From CAVZTX01 sp963778375 (GTDB lineage Bacteria > Chloroflexota > Ktedonobacteria > Ktedonobacterales > Ktedonobacteraceae), in NCBI GenBank assembly GCA_963778375.1, contig CAVZTX010000016.1:62001-126000 (forward strand): a stretch of DNA of 64,000 nucleotides. The letters are read 5' to 3'. Shown here piece after piece: positions 1 to 9,047 of the stretch. Position numbers and translations under genes: made by a program. The stretch's first letter is position 1. Each line of letters begins with the position of its first letter. A model generated the notes under the pieces. It saw only the letters and a list, made by a program, of their open reading frames with translations. It was not told the origin of the DNA and made no database searches.

Positions 1-605
1 AGGAGAGGTCGCGGTAAACGTCGTCTTCGAGGACGAGGAAGTTGTACTGGTGGGCTAGTTCGATAATTTGAATACGGCGAGTTTCTGATAGGGTGATGCC
101 AGTGGGGTTGTGGAAGTTGGGGATGGTGTAGAGGATGCTGGGGGATTTGCCGATGGCGTGGAGTTGGGTGAGCTTTTTTTCTAGTTCGCTTGGAATGAGG
201 CCGGATTCGTCCATGGGGATAGAGTGCAGTTCGATGTGGTGGTCACGGAAGATGGAGAGGGCGTCAGCGTAGGTTGGGGCTTCGACGAGCATTACTCCGT
301 TGGGTTTGGCGTAGAGGCGGGTGAGCATGTCTACAGCATGGGTTGAGCCTGCAACGATCATGAGGTTGGAGGGCGAGATGGAGAGGTTTTGTTCGCGGTT
401 GATTTTTTCGACGAGGAAGTTAATGAGGCTTTGCGTGCCCTGTTCGGGGCCGTATTGGAGAGCAGTGTAGGCTTGAGAGGAACTGATTACGTTTTGCATG
501 GCTTGACGAAATTCGGGGTGTGAGGAGGGTTGTAGGGTCGGGATGACCAAGCATGAGGGAGATGGTATTTTCGGTCATGCCTTGAGGTAAATCTTGGGAG
601 GTCAT
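1..605 (-). CDS. PLP-dependent aminotransferase (MocR/LysN-like), partial, one frameshift
   Basis: N-terminal part of a fold-type I PLP enzyme, probably an amino-acid transaminase; the C-terminus with the PLP lysine lies beyond the left edge. Visible motifs in order are an N-terminal MTENTISLMLGHPDP, YGPEQGTQSL, VEAPTYADAL, YTIPNFHNPTG (substrate/PLP loop) and LEDDVYRDLS. The frame breaks at a GGGG run at 515-518 (CCCC on the coding strand). Removing one base joins TTLLTP to EFRQAMQNV, as the family expects. The ATG at 603-605 overlaps the dipeptidase stop as ATGA, so translation is probably coupled. The exact substrate is unknown. The homopolymer position suggests sequencing error rather than decay. 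Confidence 0.8.
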
Positions 606-1987
606 GAGTTGCTCTTTTCACTATTGCCCAGGTAGGTGAGCATGGCAGCACCGGTTTTGATGCCCAGAATGAAGCGGGCAATTTCCATGTTTTCGTTGGG
701 GGCGTGGTTGGATTCGTCGGGATTGGCGTAGGGGACGCCGAAGACCGGCATGCCGAGGGTTTTGGTGAAGACGTAGTTGGGCAGGCTGGCTCCTTTGGCG
801 GGAACGAGGAGTGGTGGAGCGCCCTGGGCAGCAGTGATGGCCTGGCGAAGCGGTTCAGTGAAGGGTGAGTCTAGCGGAGTTTTCGAGGGATCCATGCCTC
901 CATAGCTGGTGACGGTGACTTCGGGGGCGTGGCGTTGGACATGGGCTTTGACTTTGGCGAGAATTTCTTCGGAGGTCTGGGCTTCGACGAGACGGATGTC
1001 GCACTTGGCTATAGCTTCGTGCGGAAGAACGGTTTTGGAGCCGGGGCCACCGTAGCCGCCGTGGATGCCGTTGATTGTGAGGGTGGGCCATCCCGCAAGG
1101 CGTTCAAAGTAGTTGCGTTCCTGGGGCTCGTCGAGGCGTTGGATGCCTAGCGATTGTTTGACTTCGTCTACGTTGATGGGCAGGTTTGAGAGGGCCTGGC
1201 GTTCGATTTCGGTCAGGGGTTGGACGTTGTCGTAGAAGCCGTCGATGGTGATTTCGCCGCGCTCGTTTTTCATGGTGGCAAGCAGATGAACGAGCGTCCA
1301 GAGGGGATTTGGGACGATGCCACCCCAGTGGCCTGAGTGGAGATCGCGATTGGCTCCCTGGGCACGCAATTCGATATCGAGGACGCCGCGCACGCCGAAG
1401 CTGATGGTTGATTGACCATTTTCGTGTACGGGTCCATCACTGACGATGACGAGATCGGCCTGGAGTTCGTCACGGTGCTCACGCATGAATTCAGGCATAT
1501 GAGGGCTGCCGACTTCTTCCTCGCCTTCGAGTAGGACTTTTACGTTGCAGGGGAGAGTGCCGTTGCAGGTAAGAAGGGTTTCGAGGGCCATGAGTTGGGC
1601 GAAGTGCTGGCCTTTGTTGTCGCCAACACCGCGTGCATAGAGGCGACCGTTGCGGATGGTTGGTTCGAAAGGTGGAGTTGTCCATTCGTCCAGCGGGTCA
1701 GGCGGTTGGACGTCGTAGTGACCGTAGAGTAGGACGGTAGGGGCGCTGTCACGGAAGTGATAGTGGCCGAAGACCATGGGCCAGCCGTTGGTGGGCATAA
1801 TCTGGACGGTGAGACCCATGTGGTGCATGACGTTGGCGATGTACTCCGCGACTTCGGCAATACCTTCACCATACGCGCTGATACTGGGGCGGCGAAGATA
1901 GTCGATCAGCCGCGTTAAGAATGTTTGGGAGTGGTTGTCAATGTAGGTGAAAATATCGTTCAGGTTAGAAGTGAGTGGGGTGTTCAT
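602..1987 (-). CDS. M20 family dipeptidase/metallopeptidase
   Basis: Zinc-dependent exopeptidase of the M20 family, carnosinase/CNDP-like branch, probably cytosolic because no signal peptide is seen. The 461 residues are full length. Metal and catalytic residues are recognisable: H90 and D92 in YGHYDVQPPDP, D123 in ARGVGDNKG, the glutamates at 156-158 in EGEEEVGSP, D184 in VSDGP and H428 in ESNHAPNEN. The dimerisation (lid) domain lies between about 200 and 310. The ATG start has AAGGA upstream. It is the first gene of a pair with the aminotransferase (ATGA overlap), which fits peptide breakdown followed by amino-acid transamination. The peptide specificity cannot be read from sequence. Confidence 0.92.
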   Translation of the reverse strand: MNTPLTSNLNDIFTYIDNHSQTFLTRLIDYLRRPSISAYGEGIAEVAEYIANVMHHMGLTVQIMPTNGWPMVFGHYHFRDSAPTVLLYGHYDVQPPDPLDEWTTPPFEPTIRNGRLYARGVGDNKGQHFAQLMALETLLTCNGTLPCNVKVLLEGEEEVGSPHMPEFMREHRDELQADLVIVSDGPVHENGQSTISFGVRGVLDIELRAQGANRDLHSGHWGGIVPNPLWTLVHLLATMKNERGEITIDGFYDNVQPLTEIERQALSNLPINVDEVKQSLGIQRLDEPQERNYFERLAGWPTLTINGIHGGYGGPGSKTVLPHEAIAKCDIRLVEAQTSEEILAKVKAHVQRHAPEVTVTSYGGMDPSKTPLDSPFTEPLRQAITAAQGAPPLLVPAKGASLPNYVFTKTLGMPVFGVPYANPDESNHAPNENMEIARFILGIKTGAAMLTYLGNSEKSNS

Positions 1988-2024
1988 GGAGGTGTTCCTT
2001 CCTTAGGATGAAACAATCTGCCAA

Positions 2025-2044
2025 GGGCGCGATCAATCGCGCCC
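2025..2044. repeat. palindromic REP-like element (GGGCGCGAT-type)
   Basis: GGGCGCGAT and ATCGCGCCC form 9-bp perfect arms around a 2-base centre, just downstream of the DinB-fold gene. Closely related elements occur at 40660-40681 and 48473-48494. As RNA it would form a hairpin and may act as a terminator here. Confidence 0.7.
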
Positions 2045-2052
2045 CCTACATT

Positions 2053-2538
2053 TCATTGCGCTCCGGCTGGCGGATAACCAAGCAGTTGGCGGGTCAATTC
2101 AAGGTGGCCCTGATGCAAGGCACAATGTTCGACGGCGTGCAATAGAGCATCACGCACCGTCATCGACTCATCACCGAATGATGGGTGATAGTCAGTACGT
2201 GGACTTACGGGCTGATCTAGCCGTTCGTCGAGGAGTGTGGGTAGCAGTTCTTGCATGGCGGTCAGCCAGCGTTCGTAGCGTGCTGCTAACTCTGCTCCTG
2301 TGCCGGTGGCGCGAAATTCTGAAGGGCGGTCGCGATGTACATCGCGACCGCCTGCCAACTGTAGTACCCAGTATTCAGCGGAGCCGATCAGATGCGTAGC
2401 AAGCGCAAAGGCGGTGTTGCTCTCGGGAAGTTCGAGAGGACGATTGAGATCGGCATCGGAGATATCCCTAAATTGTGCAAGCGAACGGCGTCCAATGCGT
2501 TCAAGGACAATCGCAAAATGGCTGGCTTCACCTGGCAT
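2053..2538 (-). CDS. DinB-superfamily protein
   Basis: A 161-residue four-helix-bundle protein of the DinB/YfiT superfamily; members are often metal-dependent thiol S-transferases or of unknown role. Possible metal-site histidines are H49 in ATHLIGSAEYW and those in the C-terminal HAVEHCALHQGHLELTRQLLG. The ATG start has AAAGGG upstream. The segment GGRDVHRDR is encoded by a 28-bp perfect DNA palindrome at 2325-2352. It is not the DNA polymerase IV called dinB; only the fold name is shared. The substrate is unknown. Confidence 0.75.
   Translation of the reverse strand: MPGEASHFAIVLERIGRRSLAQFRDISDADLNRPLELPESNTAFALATHLIGSAEYWVLQLAGGRDVHRDRPSEFRATGTGAELAARYERWLTAMQELLPTLLDERLDQPVSPRTDYHPSFGDESMTVRDALLHAVEHCALHQGHLELTRQLLGYPPAGAQ
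2325..2352. repeat. 28-bp perfect palindrome inside a coding region
   Basis: The half-site GGCGGTCGCGATGT is followed at once by its exact reverse complement, with no spacer. It lies inside the DinB-fold gene and keeps the frame open, encoding GGRDVHRDR. It resembles the GC-rich repeats of this window that contain GGTCGCC or GCGAT. Confidence 0.8.
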
Positions 2539-2629
2539 TGCTTTTGACCCTTTCTTTGCTTTCTACATTGGGAAGGATGCTTTTGTGTTTCCTGTCTTAT
2601 TGTAGAGCACAAAGTCAATAAGAGATCCC

Positions 2630-3421
2630 TTAGCCCTGGACAAGCGAGGAACCACCATCAATCCAAACTTCGGTGCCGGTAATCTGGCGAGCAGCGTCAG
2701 ATGCCAGGAAGAGAACAAGCTGGGCAACATCCATGGAAGTGGCAGGTTTCCCTTCTCCCAGAGGGATCGGGCCTTTGGGGTACTGAACGGGAAATTTGAT
2801 GCGGTCCAGGTCTTTCTGCTGTGTATTGTCCTGAATCTCGGTTTCTGTTCTTCCAGGGCAGACGACGTTCACACGGACGTTATGAGGCGCGAATTCGACG
2901 GCGAGCATTTTCGCCATGACGACCATACCAGCTTTTGTGACTGAGTAGGCGGTTGCTCCTGTGTTACTAAAGATGCGGGTGCCATTGACTGACGAGGTAA
3001 TGGTAATCGTTCCGCCCTGTTTCTTCAGGTATGGTGCTGTGTGCTTGATGGTCAGGAAGGTTCCGGTCAAGTTGTTGGTGAGCGTGCGCGACCAATCAGC
3101 GAGTGAGAGTTCTTCAATCGGTGCCCAGACGCCGTTGATGCCCGCATTGGCGAAGACGATGTCGATGCGACCCCAATGGTCAACCAACTGCTGCACGGCG
3201 CGCTGCACCTGGTCTTCTTGAGTTATGTCAGCGACGGTTGCGATGGCTTCTTGACCATCACGAGTAATTTCCGCAACAGTTTGCTTCACCTCATCAGCGG
3301 TATGACTGAGCGCTGCGACTTTCACTCCCTGCTGTGCGAGTAGTACGGCTGTGGCTTTGCCTATGCCAGAGCCTGCTCCGGTGACTAATGCTACTTTCCC
3401 TGTAAGCCCTGTGAGTTCCAT
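2630..3421 (-). CDS. SDR family NAD(P)-dependent oxidoreductase
   Basis: Classical short-chain dehydrogenase/reductase of 263 residues with a Rossmann fold. It shows the cofactor motif LVTGAGSGIGKA near residues 12-23, NAGINGVW, the catalytic Ser in ITSSVNGT, the catalytic pair in AYSVTKAG, and a C-terminal GTEVWIDGG. A longer reading from a TTG at 3466 is open, but the ATG at 3421 has AGGAA at good distance and starts just before the Rossmann strand, so 3421 is chosen. It lies 69 bases downstream of the LuxR-type regulator on the same strand and could be its target. The substrate is unknown; glucose or 3-oxoacyl compounds are typical for the family. Confidence 0.9.
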   Translation of the reverse strand: MELTGLTGKVALVTGAGSGIGKATAVLLAQQGVKVAALSHTADEVKQTVAEITRDGQEAIATVADITQEDQVQRAVQQLVDHWGRIDIVFANAGINGVWAPIEELSLADWSRTLTNNLTGTFLTIKHTAPYLKKQGGTITITSSVNGTRIFSNTGATAYSVTKAGMVVMAKMLAVEFAPHNVRVNVVCPGRTETEIQDNTQQKDLDRIKFPVQYPKGPIPLGEGKPATSMDVAQLVLFLASDAARQITGTEVWIDGGSSLVQG

Positions 3422-3490
3422 AGTAGTTCCTTTCTGTGTTTCTGTTTTTTGGGTGTACGTTTCCAAGGGAAGAATGGTTTCAGAGAGGAT

Positions 3491-6124
3491 TTAGATCAAT
3501 TTGTGTTCGATAGCGAAACGGGTGGCGGCACTGCGTGAGGATACTTGAAGCTTGCTGTAGATCGAGGTGAGATGCCAGTTGACAGTGCGGGTGCTGAGGA
3601 CGAGTTGCTCGGCTATCTGAGCGTCGCTCATGCCTTGTGCTACCAGACGCAGCACATCGACCTCACGGGTGGTTAGTATAGCAGGATAGGTAGGTGGATG
3701 AGCTGATGTTGATGCTGGCTGGGCTGACCCAGGGGTGACTAAGGATATCATCGCGAGGTCAAGCGCGGCAAGCACTTGCTCTGATGTCATGGTCTGCCCC
3801 TCGGCCCATGCAGCGGCAAAGGCATTCTCACCTAGAGCGGAGCGCGTGGCTTCGACAGAACGTGTATAGCTAGGGCGATAGACAGGTGGAAGGGGAGCAC
3901 CACTCCTGCTGCGGAGGCTTTCTGCTGCACCCCACAAGCGGACTGCCCAGGCTGGCTGTTTCTGCAGCGCGAGCACACTCGCTAATCCCTCTAAACATAA
4001 AGCGATAAACCATTTTACACCTAGCTCTTCAAACAGCGCCAAGCTATCCTTATACAAGTCATACGCCGTAGCATAGTTGCCCTGGATAGCGTTCAGGTTT
4101 GCTAAGCACAAGAGCGACTCCGCAACACCGTTTTTGTTGCCCGACCCGCTTTGCCTGGTTAAGCTCTCTTCAATTAATGGACGTGCGGTGCTAATATCAC
4201 CTTGATACACGGCTATCCAACCTGAGAGTAAGTAACATTGGCCTGCTCCTTGATTCTCCCCTATCTTTCTCATAAGAACTAGAGCTTCCGTGAGCAAGGG
4301 GCGTATCTGCGCAAGATTAGTCTGGGAAATATAGAGCATCTCGGCCAGGCGATAGGATGTCCAGGCAATCCCTTCCTTGTTGTCTATCTCATTGAAGAGC
4401 GCCAGGCTGTCCTCGAACAGGCCATATGCTCTATCATACTCGCCCTCATCGGTGACCTGACGAGCCAGGCGAAAGAGCGACCAGGCAATACGCTCCTTGT
4501 TATCCACCTTTCTCCAGAGCACTAAGGATTCCTCTATCAGCAAGCGTGCCGCAGTACGATTTCCCTTTGTTCTAGCTACCCTTTCTAAATGATGAAGGGA
4601 AAGAGCGATGCCTTTGGTATCGCTCAGGCCGCGATACAGCACCAGACTCTTCTCAGCTAGCTTCTCTCCAAGCTCGTAATTGCCCTGGACAAGAGCTATT
4701 TGAGCAGCGCAACTGAGTGCCTTCGCTTGCACAGATCTCGGGACTCTCTCACTTCCCTCCAGCGCCCGTTCCAGAAAGGACAGCCCTTCACTAAGATACC
4801 CACGTATTGCCCAAAAGTTTCGCAAAGCACCTCCCAAACGCAAAGCCTTTTCTCGCCCTTTTTCTCTTTGCTCGAGCAAGCATTGCATGGCTGCTCGCAA
4901 GTTATCATGTTCTCGCTCTAATCGCTCGAACCACATTGCCTGCTCAGGACCTCCAAACTCCGGTTCTGCCCTTTCTGTTAGCGCCAAATAATAGTCAGCG
5001 TGGGCTTGACGCGTGATTTCCATCTCCCCATTGGCAGTGAGAACCTCAAGTCCATACTCACGCAGGGTCTCCAGTATTAACAGCCATGGCTCCTCGGCCC
5101 CCTGCTCGGTTTGCTGCAGCAAATTCTTATCGATGAGCGAGGTTACTTTGTCCATGGTCTGCCCTACGTCATTGTTTTCAAGAGCAGCAGATATTGCCTC
5201 CGCTGCTTCTAGTGTGCAGCCACCAACGAAGATGGAGAGCCTTCGGAAGAGTCGCTGTTCCTGGGCATCTAACAGGTTATAGCTCCAGTCAATGGTGTTA
5301 CGCAGTGTACGCTGACGTATAGGCATATCGAGGGTTCCACCAGTTAAGATCTTGAGCCGATTGCTTAACCTTGTCAGGAGGGCCTGCGGGGGTAGCAATT
5401 TGATACGAGATGCAGCCAGTTCTATCGCGAGTGGGAGTCCATCAAGGCGGACGCAGATCTCGGCAACAGCAGGAGCGTTGGCTTTTGTGAGTTGAAAATC
5501 GGGCTTGGCTGCATGTACACGCTGAATGAAGAGTGCAATCGCTTCATACTGCGCGAGTGTCTTGATATCTGGAAGTTGCTTAAGATCGGGGAGAGCAAGA
5601 GGAGGAACAGGAAATTCTTGTTCGCCATAGAGACGTAAAACCTCCCTACTCGTTACCATGATTTTTAATGTTGGGCAACTCATTAACAGATTTATCAACG
5701 ATGGTCCTGCTGCCAGCACTTGCTCGAAGTTGTTGAGGAATAATAAGAAGTACCTTCCCTGTAGATACGCTTTCAGCAGGGTGTGTGGTAATTGATCGAT
5801 GGTCTCTTTGAGTCCAAGCATCTGGGCGATGGTGGGGATGACGAGGTTGGGATCACTGATCGGAGCGAGCGGGGCGAAGAGGATACCGTCCTCGAAGTCC
5901 TCAAGGAGTTCGTTCGCTATTTGTAGACCCAGGCGTGTTTTTCCGACGCCGCCAGTACCGGTAAGGGTGAGCAGGCGTATGTCTGGTCGACGCAGTAGAG
6001 CAACGGCAGCAGCCACTTCCCGCTCACGGCCAATTAAGGGGATGAGTTGCAGGGGCAGATTGGGCTTTACTGTTTGTTCGGTTTCAGTTTTTCGTGCTGG
6101 AAATATGAGTAGTTTGTGTTCCAT
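3491..6124 (-). CDS. LuxR-family regulator with NB-ARC ATPase and TPR repeats
   Basis: Large cytosolic transcription regulator of 877 residues. An N-terminal NTPase has Walker A TGTGGVGKT at about 55-63 and LLFLNNFEQVL in the Walker B place. A winged-helix region, a long TPR-like helical array (about 360-740) and a C-terminal LuxR helix-turn-helix (about 812-877, LTTREVDVLRLVAQGMSDAQIAEQ and TRTVNWHLTSIYSKL) follow. Proteins of this layout work as nucleotide-controlled switches that sense an unknown ligand through the repeats. The ATG has GAGGAG upstream. It is intact, unlike its relative at 41099-45177. The targets are unknown; the SDR gene downstream is a candidate. Confidence 0.9.
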   Translation of the reverse strand: MEHKLLIFPARKTETEQTVKPNLPLQLIPLIGREREVAAAVALLRRPDIRLLTLTGTGGVGKTRLGLQIANELLEDFEDGILFAPLAPISDPNLVIPTIAQMLGLKETIDQLPHTLLKAYLQGRYFLLFLNNFEQVLAAGPSLINLLMSCPTLKIMVTSREVLRLYGEQEFPVPPLALPDLKQLPDIKTLAQYEAIALFIQRVHAAKPDFQLTKANAPAVAEICVRLDGLPLAIELAASRIKLLPPQALLTRLSNRLKILTGGTLDMPIRQRTLRNTIDWSYNLLDAQEQRLFRRLSIFVGGCTLEAAEAISAALENNDVGQTMDKVTSLIDKNLLQQTEQGAEEPWLLILETLREYGLEVLTANGEMEITRQAHADYYLALTERAEPEFGGPEQAMWFERLEREHDNLRAAMQCLLEQREKGREKALRLGGALRNFWAIRGYLSEGLSFLERALEGSERVPRSVQAKALSCAAQIALVQGNYELGEKLAEKSLVLYRGLSDTKGIALSLHHLERVARTKGNRTAARLLIEESLVLWRKVDNKERIAWSLFRLARQVTDEGEYDRAYGLFEDSLALFNEIDNKEGIAWTSYRLAEMLYISQTNLAQIRPLLTEALVLMRKIGENQGAGQCYLLSGWIAVYQGDISTARPLIEESLTRQSGSGNKNGVAESLLCLANLNAIQGNYATAYDLYKDSLALFEELGVKWFIALCLEGLASVLALQKQPAWAVRLWGAAESLRSRSGAPLPPVYRPSYTRSVEATRSALGENAFAAAWAEGQTMTSEQVLAALDLAMISLVTPGSAQPASTSAHPPTYPAILTTREVDVLRLVAQGMSDAQIAEQLVLSTRTVNWHLTSIYSKLQVSSRSAATRFAIEHKLI

Positions 6125-6338
6125 AGCCGATTACTCCTCACCTTGTCTCTCAAGAGGTGATAAGCTCAGCGAAAGTTTTTATAGAAGGTCTTGTATATAT
6201 TTGCTTTTTATTATACTGTATTTTCTGATAAATTTGCATAGGGGGATTAACGAAAACTAAATGAGGAGCTTAGCTACGAAGAAGTAATAGCTGTAGCCAG
6301 ATAGTGTAAATCAAATGAGGAAGCTGCGGTAACTATCA

Positions 6339-6371
6339 AGGATCCCGAGAGCGTGATGCTCTCGGGATCCT
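6339..6371. terminator. strong hairpin, probable terminator
   Basis: AGGATCCCGAGAGC pairs perfectly with GCTCTCGGGATCCT (14 bp) around a 5-base loop. It lies after the stop of the lipoprotein operon (minus strand, ends 6423) and before the LuxR gene start at 6124. There is no clear T-tract. Confidence 0.6.
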
Positions 6372-6422
6372 CTCCACACGAGTGGTACACGAACAGTAGG
6401 GGAAGGCTACTTCTATCATGAT

Positions 6423-7685
6423 TCAAGAGACCGTATAAGCAACTTGTTCCCAGGTGTGTCCACCGTCTGTCGTCTTCAGCAATTGCCGAGTGCTATCAGG
6501 CTGAATCTCTATTGCCCAGCCGGTATCAGGCGTAGCAAAGTTGAACTGAGGGACATCTATGTTGAAAGCAGTATATTGTTTTGCCCAGTGTTGCCCACCA
6601 TCACTCGTCGCATACAATACTTTACTATCTCTATCAAGGATCCACCCATGCTGCATATCGGTGAAATCCGTGCCACATCCCGCACAAGCATAGACTCCAC
6701 TGGTTTTACTCCAGGTCATTCCACCATCATGTGTGACATAGATGACGGTTTCATAGTTTCGAATCTCGGCAACGGGAAGGATACCATCCTGTGCATTGAA
6801 GAACTGGGGAGCCATACTATAGACTTCATCTCCTAACTCTGGATCTGGCGGTGGTATAGTTTGTGCTTGCCAGGTCATACCTCCATCGTGAGTGACCTGG
6901 AGATAGATCTTGTGGGTATAATCGCTTCCTGCAATCCACCCGGTGGAAGCATTGACGAAGCGAAGTTCTGGTGGATAGCCACCTATCGTGAAAGGACTGT
7001 TCACTTTGTTCCAGGACTGGCCTCCATCTGTAGTATGAAACAAATCGATGGTCTGGATCAATGTGCCAGAACCTGCCTTGATCGTACATAGGAGCCAACC
7101 TTGCTGGGTATCAAGAAATGTGAGTTGTGCTGCGCCTATGCAACCAGATCCATCATTGATTTGAATTGTCTGCTTTTGCCACGTCTGACCAGCATCAGTA
7201 GTATGGTAGATAGAGAGCTGCTTCGCTACTGGAAGTGTAGGATATTGTGCTGGTTCGTAATCCCCTGCCAACACCCAGGCTGTGGAAGCGTCGAGAAAAA
7301 CTGCGCTGCCTGATGCATCAAAGTAGGTTGCTTGGGGAAAGGCAGGCTTGAAATTTGCCTGTTGAGCAACGTCTTGCCAGTGCATTCCGCCATTAGTAGT
7401 GCGCATAACACCATTGTCTGTCAAAGCCCAACCCGTTGTAGCGTCGATCATATGGATGGTCTCAATGGTTTCGTTTAATGTAGGCTCTGCTGTAGGTGTA
7501 CCTCCACCATTTCCTGAGGAGGCAGTACCTGTTGCGGGTGCTGCTGTAGGTGTATTTCCTCCAGAAACAGTTGTAGGAGTGCTTGCCGCAGGGCCATTTG
7601 ATTGGCTGGCACATCCTGATAGGAGGATGAGCATGGTTAGCAGCAGCATGGCCAATATATTGAAATGAGTGTTGTACTTGTGCAT
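6423..7685 (-). CDS. lipoprotein with YCF48/BNR-type beta-propeller repeats
   Basis: Predicted surface lipoprotein of 420 residues. A short basic N-terminus, a hydrophobic stretch and the lipobox LLSGC (lipidated Cys25) come first. A Gly/Thr/Pro-rich linker follows, then repeated Asp-box motifs such as TTDAGQTW, TTDGGQSW, THDGGMTW, TSDGGQHW and TTDGGHTW, typical of sialidase-like and Ycf48-like propellers. Two close ATGs exist; AAGGAG lies 7 bases before the one at 7685 and only 1 base before 7691, so 7685 is preferred. It is the last gene of a run of lipoproteins. The ligand is unknown; binding or scaffolding is more likely than catalysis. Confidence 0.85.
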   Translation of the reverse strand: MHKYNTHFNILAMLLLTMLILLSGCASQSNGPAASTPTTVSGGNTPTAAPATGTASSGNGGGTPTAEPTLNETIETIHMIDATTGWALTDNGVMRTTNGGMHWQDVAQQANFKPAFPQATYFDASGSAVFLDASTAWVLAGDYEPAQYPTLPVAKQLSIYHTTDAGQTWQKQTIQINDGSGCIGAAQLTFLDTQQGWLLCTIKAGSGTLIQTIDLFHTTDGGQSWNKVNSPFTIGGYPPELRFVNASTGWIAGSDYTHKIYLQVTHDGGMTWQAQTIPPPDPELGDEVYSMAPQFFNAQDGILPVAEIRNYETVIYVTHDGGMTWSKTSGVYACAGCGTDFTDMQHGWILDRDSKVLYATSDGGQHWAKQYTAFNIDVPQFNFATPDTGWAIEIQPDSTRQLLKTTDGGHTWEQVAYTVS

Positions 7686-7757
7686 GTTCATGCTCCTTAA
7701 TAATGCAGGTTAGCCGAAACTCTAGTGTTATGAAAGCCGAAGCAGTATAGACTGTGA

Positions 7758-9005
7758 CTATTTCCCCGTCGCACTTAACAAAACTTTCCTCATTGCCGCT
7801 CGTGTAATTGTGCCCTGGAAGCGCTTGTACATGTAGTTCGCCACAATTCCTTCTTGAGCCCCATTCTGGAAGCTTGATGTGTAGGTAATGAATCCAGAAT
7901 AGCTGGCCGAGCCTGCCGAACCTTGATCCGATGCATAGGTATAGGCAAAGCCACTTGGAATATAGAGGTGGTCGAAGATTGTGGCGGCACCATACGTATC
8001 TCCCAAGCCCATATCAGTTCCCCTAATAGATACGGGATTTGTCAGTAACTGACCACTTTGGGGAGTAGTCATAGAGATATCTGGGCTTGTGACATCTACT
8101 ACCTCCCAAATGCCGTTGGTATTGCCTTCTAAACGACTGAGCGTTACTTGAATCGTTCCACCATCGGCATCAGGACTATTTACCAGGACAACTGCATTGA
8201 GATCATGAGGGCCTCCGCCGCTTTGTATTCTCGCCGCAGGATTGGGGAACCATTGAAGGAAGTATTCAGCCAGGGCCTGAGCTGTCATGGTGGCATCGAG
8301 TTTCCAGAGTTGATGACCTTGAGCCACCTGATTCTGGTCCGCTTCGGCCTGGTAGCGCGTCAGGTCGGGGAATATGCCCGGAAAGACAACCTGGACGAAA
8401 GTGTTCGCACTCGTGGACCAGGCAAACTCTCGAGCAAGGTCTTCAATTAGCGCGGCATTGCCTTGATCTTTGTTGAGTACAGAGTTTTCATCGACCTCGT
8501 TTGTGATAATCGTATTGTTGCCGCTGATCCTGGCATCACCTTTGTAGAGCTGCTCTAGCTTAAAAAGTTGCTTTGGACTGGCACTGGTGATGTCTGTGTA
8601 GACATAGGCATCAAGAATTTGGCCGGTCCCTTGATGGTAGACATTCACCAGGGCCTGTAAGGAGGCATCTCCCAGCAAATTACCACAAGCCACCGTTCCC
8701 ACCTGCGTTACACCATTTTGAGTGGGGATGATCGGATCCCAGTGTGAGGGGTCTTTCACAGCGTCAGGACAAGGTTGTGGTCCGAGTTTGACACCAGGAG
8801 CCAGTGTCGCAGTCGGAGTGGGATTCGTCCCCGCGATGCTCGTTGCGGATGTTGAGCCTGAACCGCTCTTAGTTGCGCCCGGTGTTGGAGTCGATGCTGT
8901 ACTACTCGGACTCCCACCACAGGATGTAAAGATGATCGCCACTAGCAAAAGTGGAATTCCACGTATGAACCATTGTGCCGGGAACAAATTGTTAGGCTTT
9001 TTCAT
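7758..9005 (-). CDS. lipoprotein, paralogue of the next gene upstream
   Basis: Predicted lipoprotein of 415 residues with MKK, a hydrophobic segment and the lipobox IFTSC (Cys29), then a Ser/Thr/Pro linker. The globular part is shared with the upstream gene (9048-10355): both contain QPCPDAVK, LQALV, ITSA, REF-WS, FPGxFPDLTR, a WKL-MTAQA segment and NGIWEV. No catalytic motif or named domain is recognised. A GTG at 9032 would extend the frame, but the ATG at 9005 has GAAGGTG upstream and opens the signal peptide. The gap to the upstream gene is 42 bases, consistent with one operon and tandem duplication. Confidence 0.75.
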   Translation of the reverse strand: MKKPNNLFPAQWFIRGIPLLLVAIIFTSCGGSPSSTASTPTPGATKSGSGSTSATSIAGTNPTPTATLAPGVKLGPQPCPDAVKDPSHWDPIIPTQNGVTQVGTVACGNLLGDASLQALVNVYHQGTGQILDAYVYTDITSASPKQLFKLEQLYKGDARISGNNTIITNEVDENSVLNKDQGNAALIEDLAREFAWSTSANTFVQVVFPGIFPDLTRYQAEADQNQVAQGHQLWKLDATMTAQALAEYFLQWFPNPAARIQSGGGPHDLNAVVLVNSPDADGGTIQVTLSRLEGNTNGIWEVVDVTSPDISMTTPQSGQLLTNPVSIRGTDMGLGDTYGAATIFDHLYIPSGFAYTYASDQGSAGSASYSGFITYTSSFQNGAQEGIVANYMYKRFQGTITRAAMRKVLLSATGK

Positions 9006-9047
9006 GGTACAGCACCTTCTTTCTGGCCTCACGGACTTTGATAGACA

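Noticed and set aside
929..1150. Long open frames opposite the dipeptidase and other genes
   Set aside because: No ribosome site or known motif and full overlap with well-supported genes; they are shadow frames.
2053..2538. DNA polymerase IV (dinB)
   Set aside because: Size and motifs are those of the DinB-fold/YfiT superfamily, not a polymerase.
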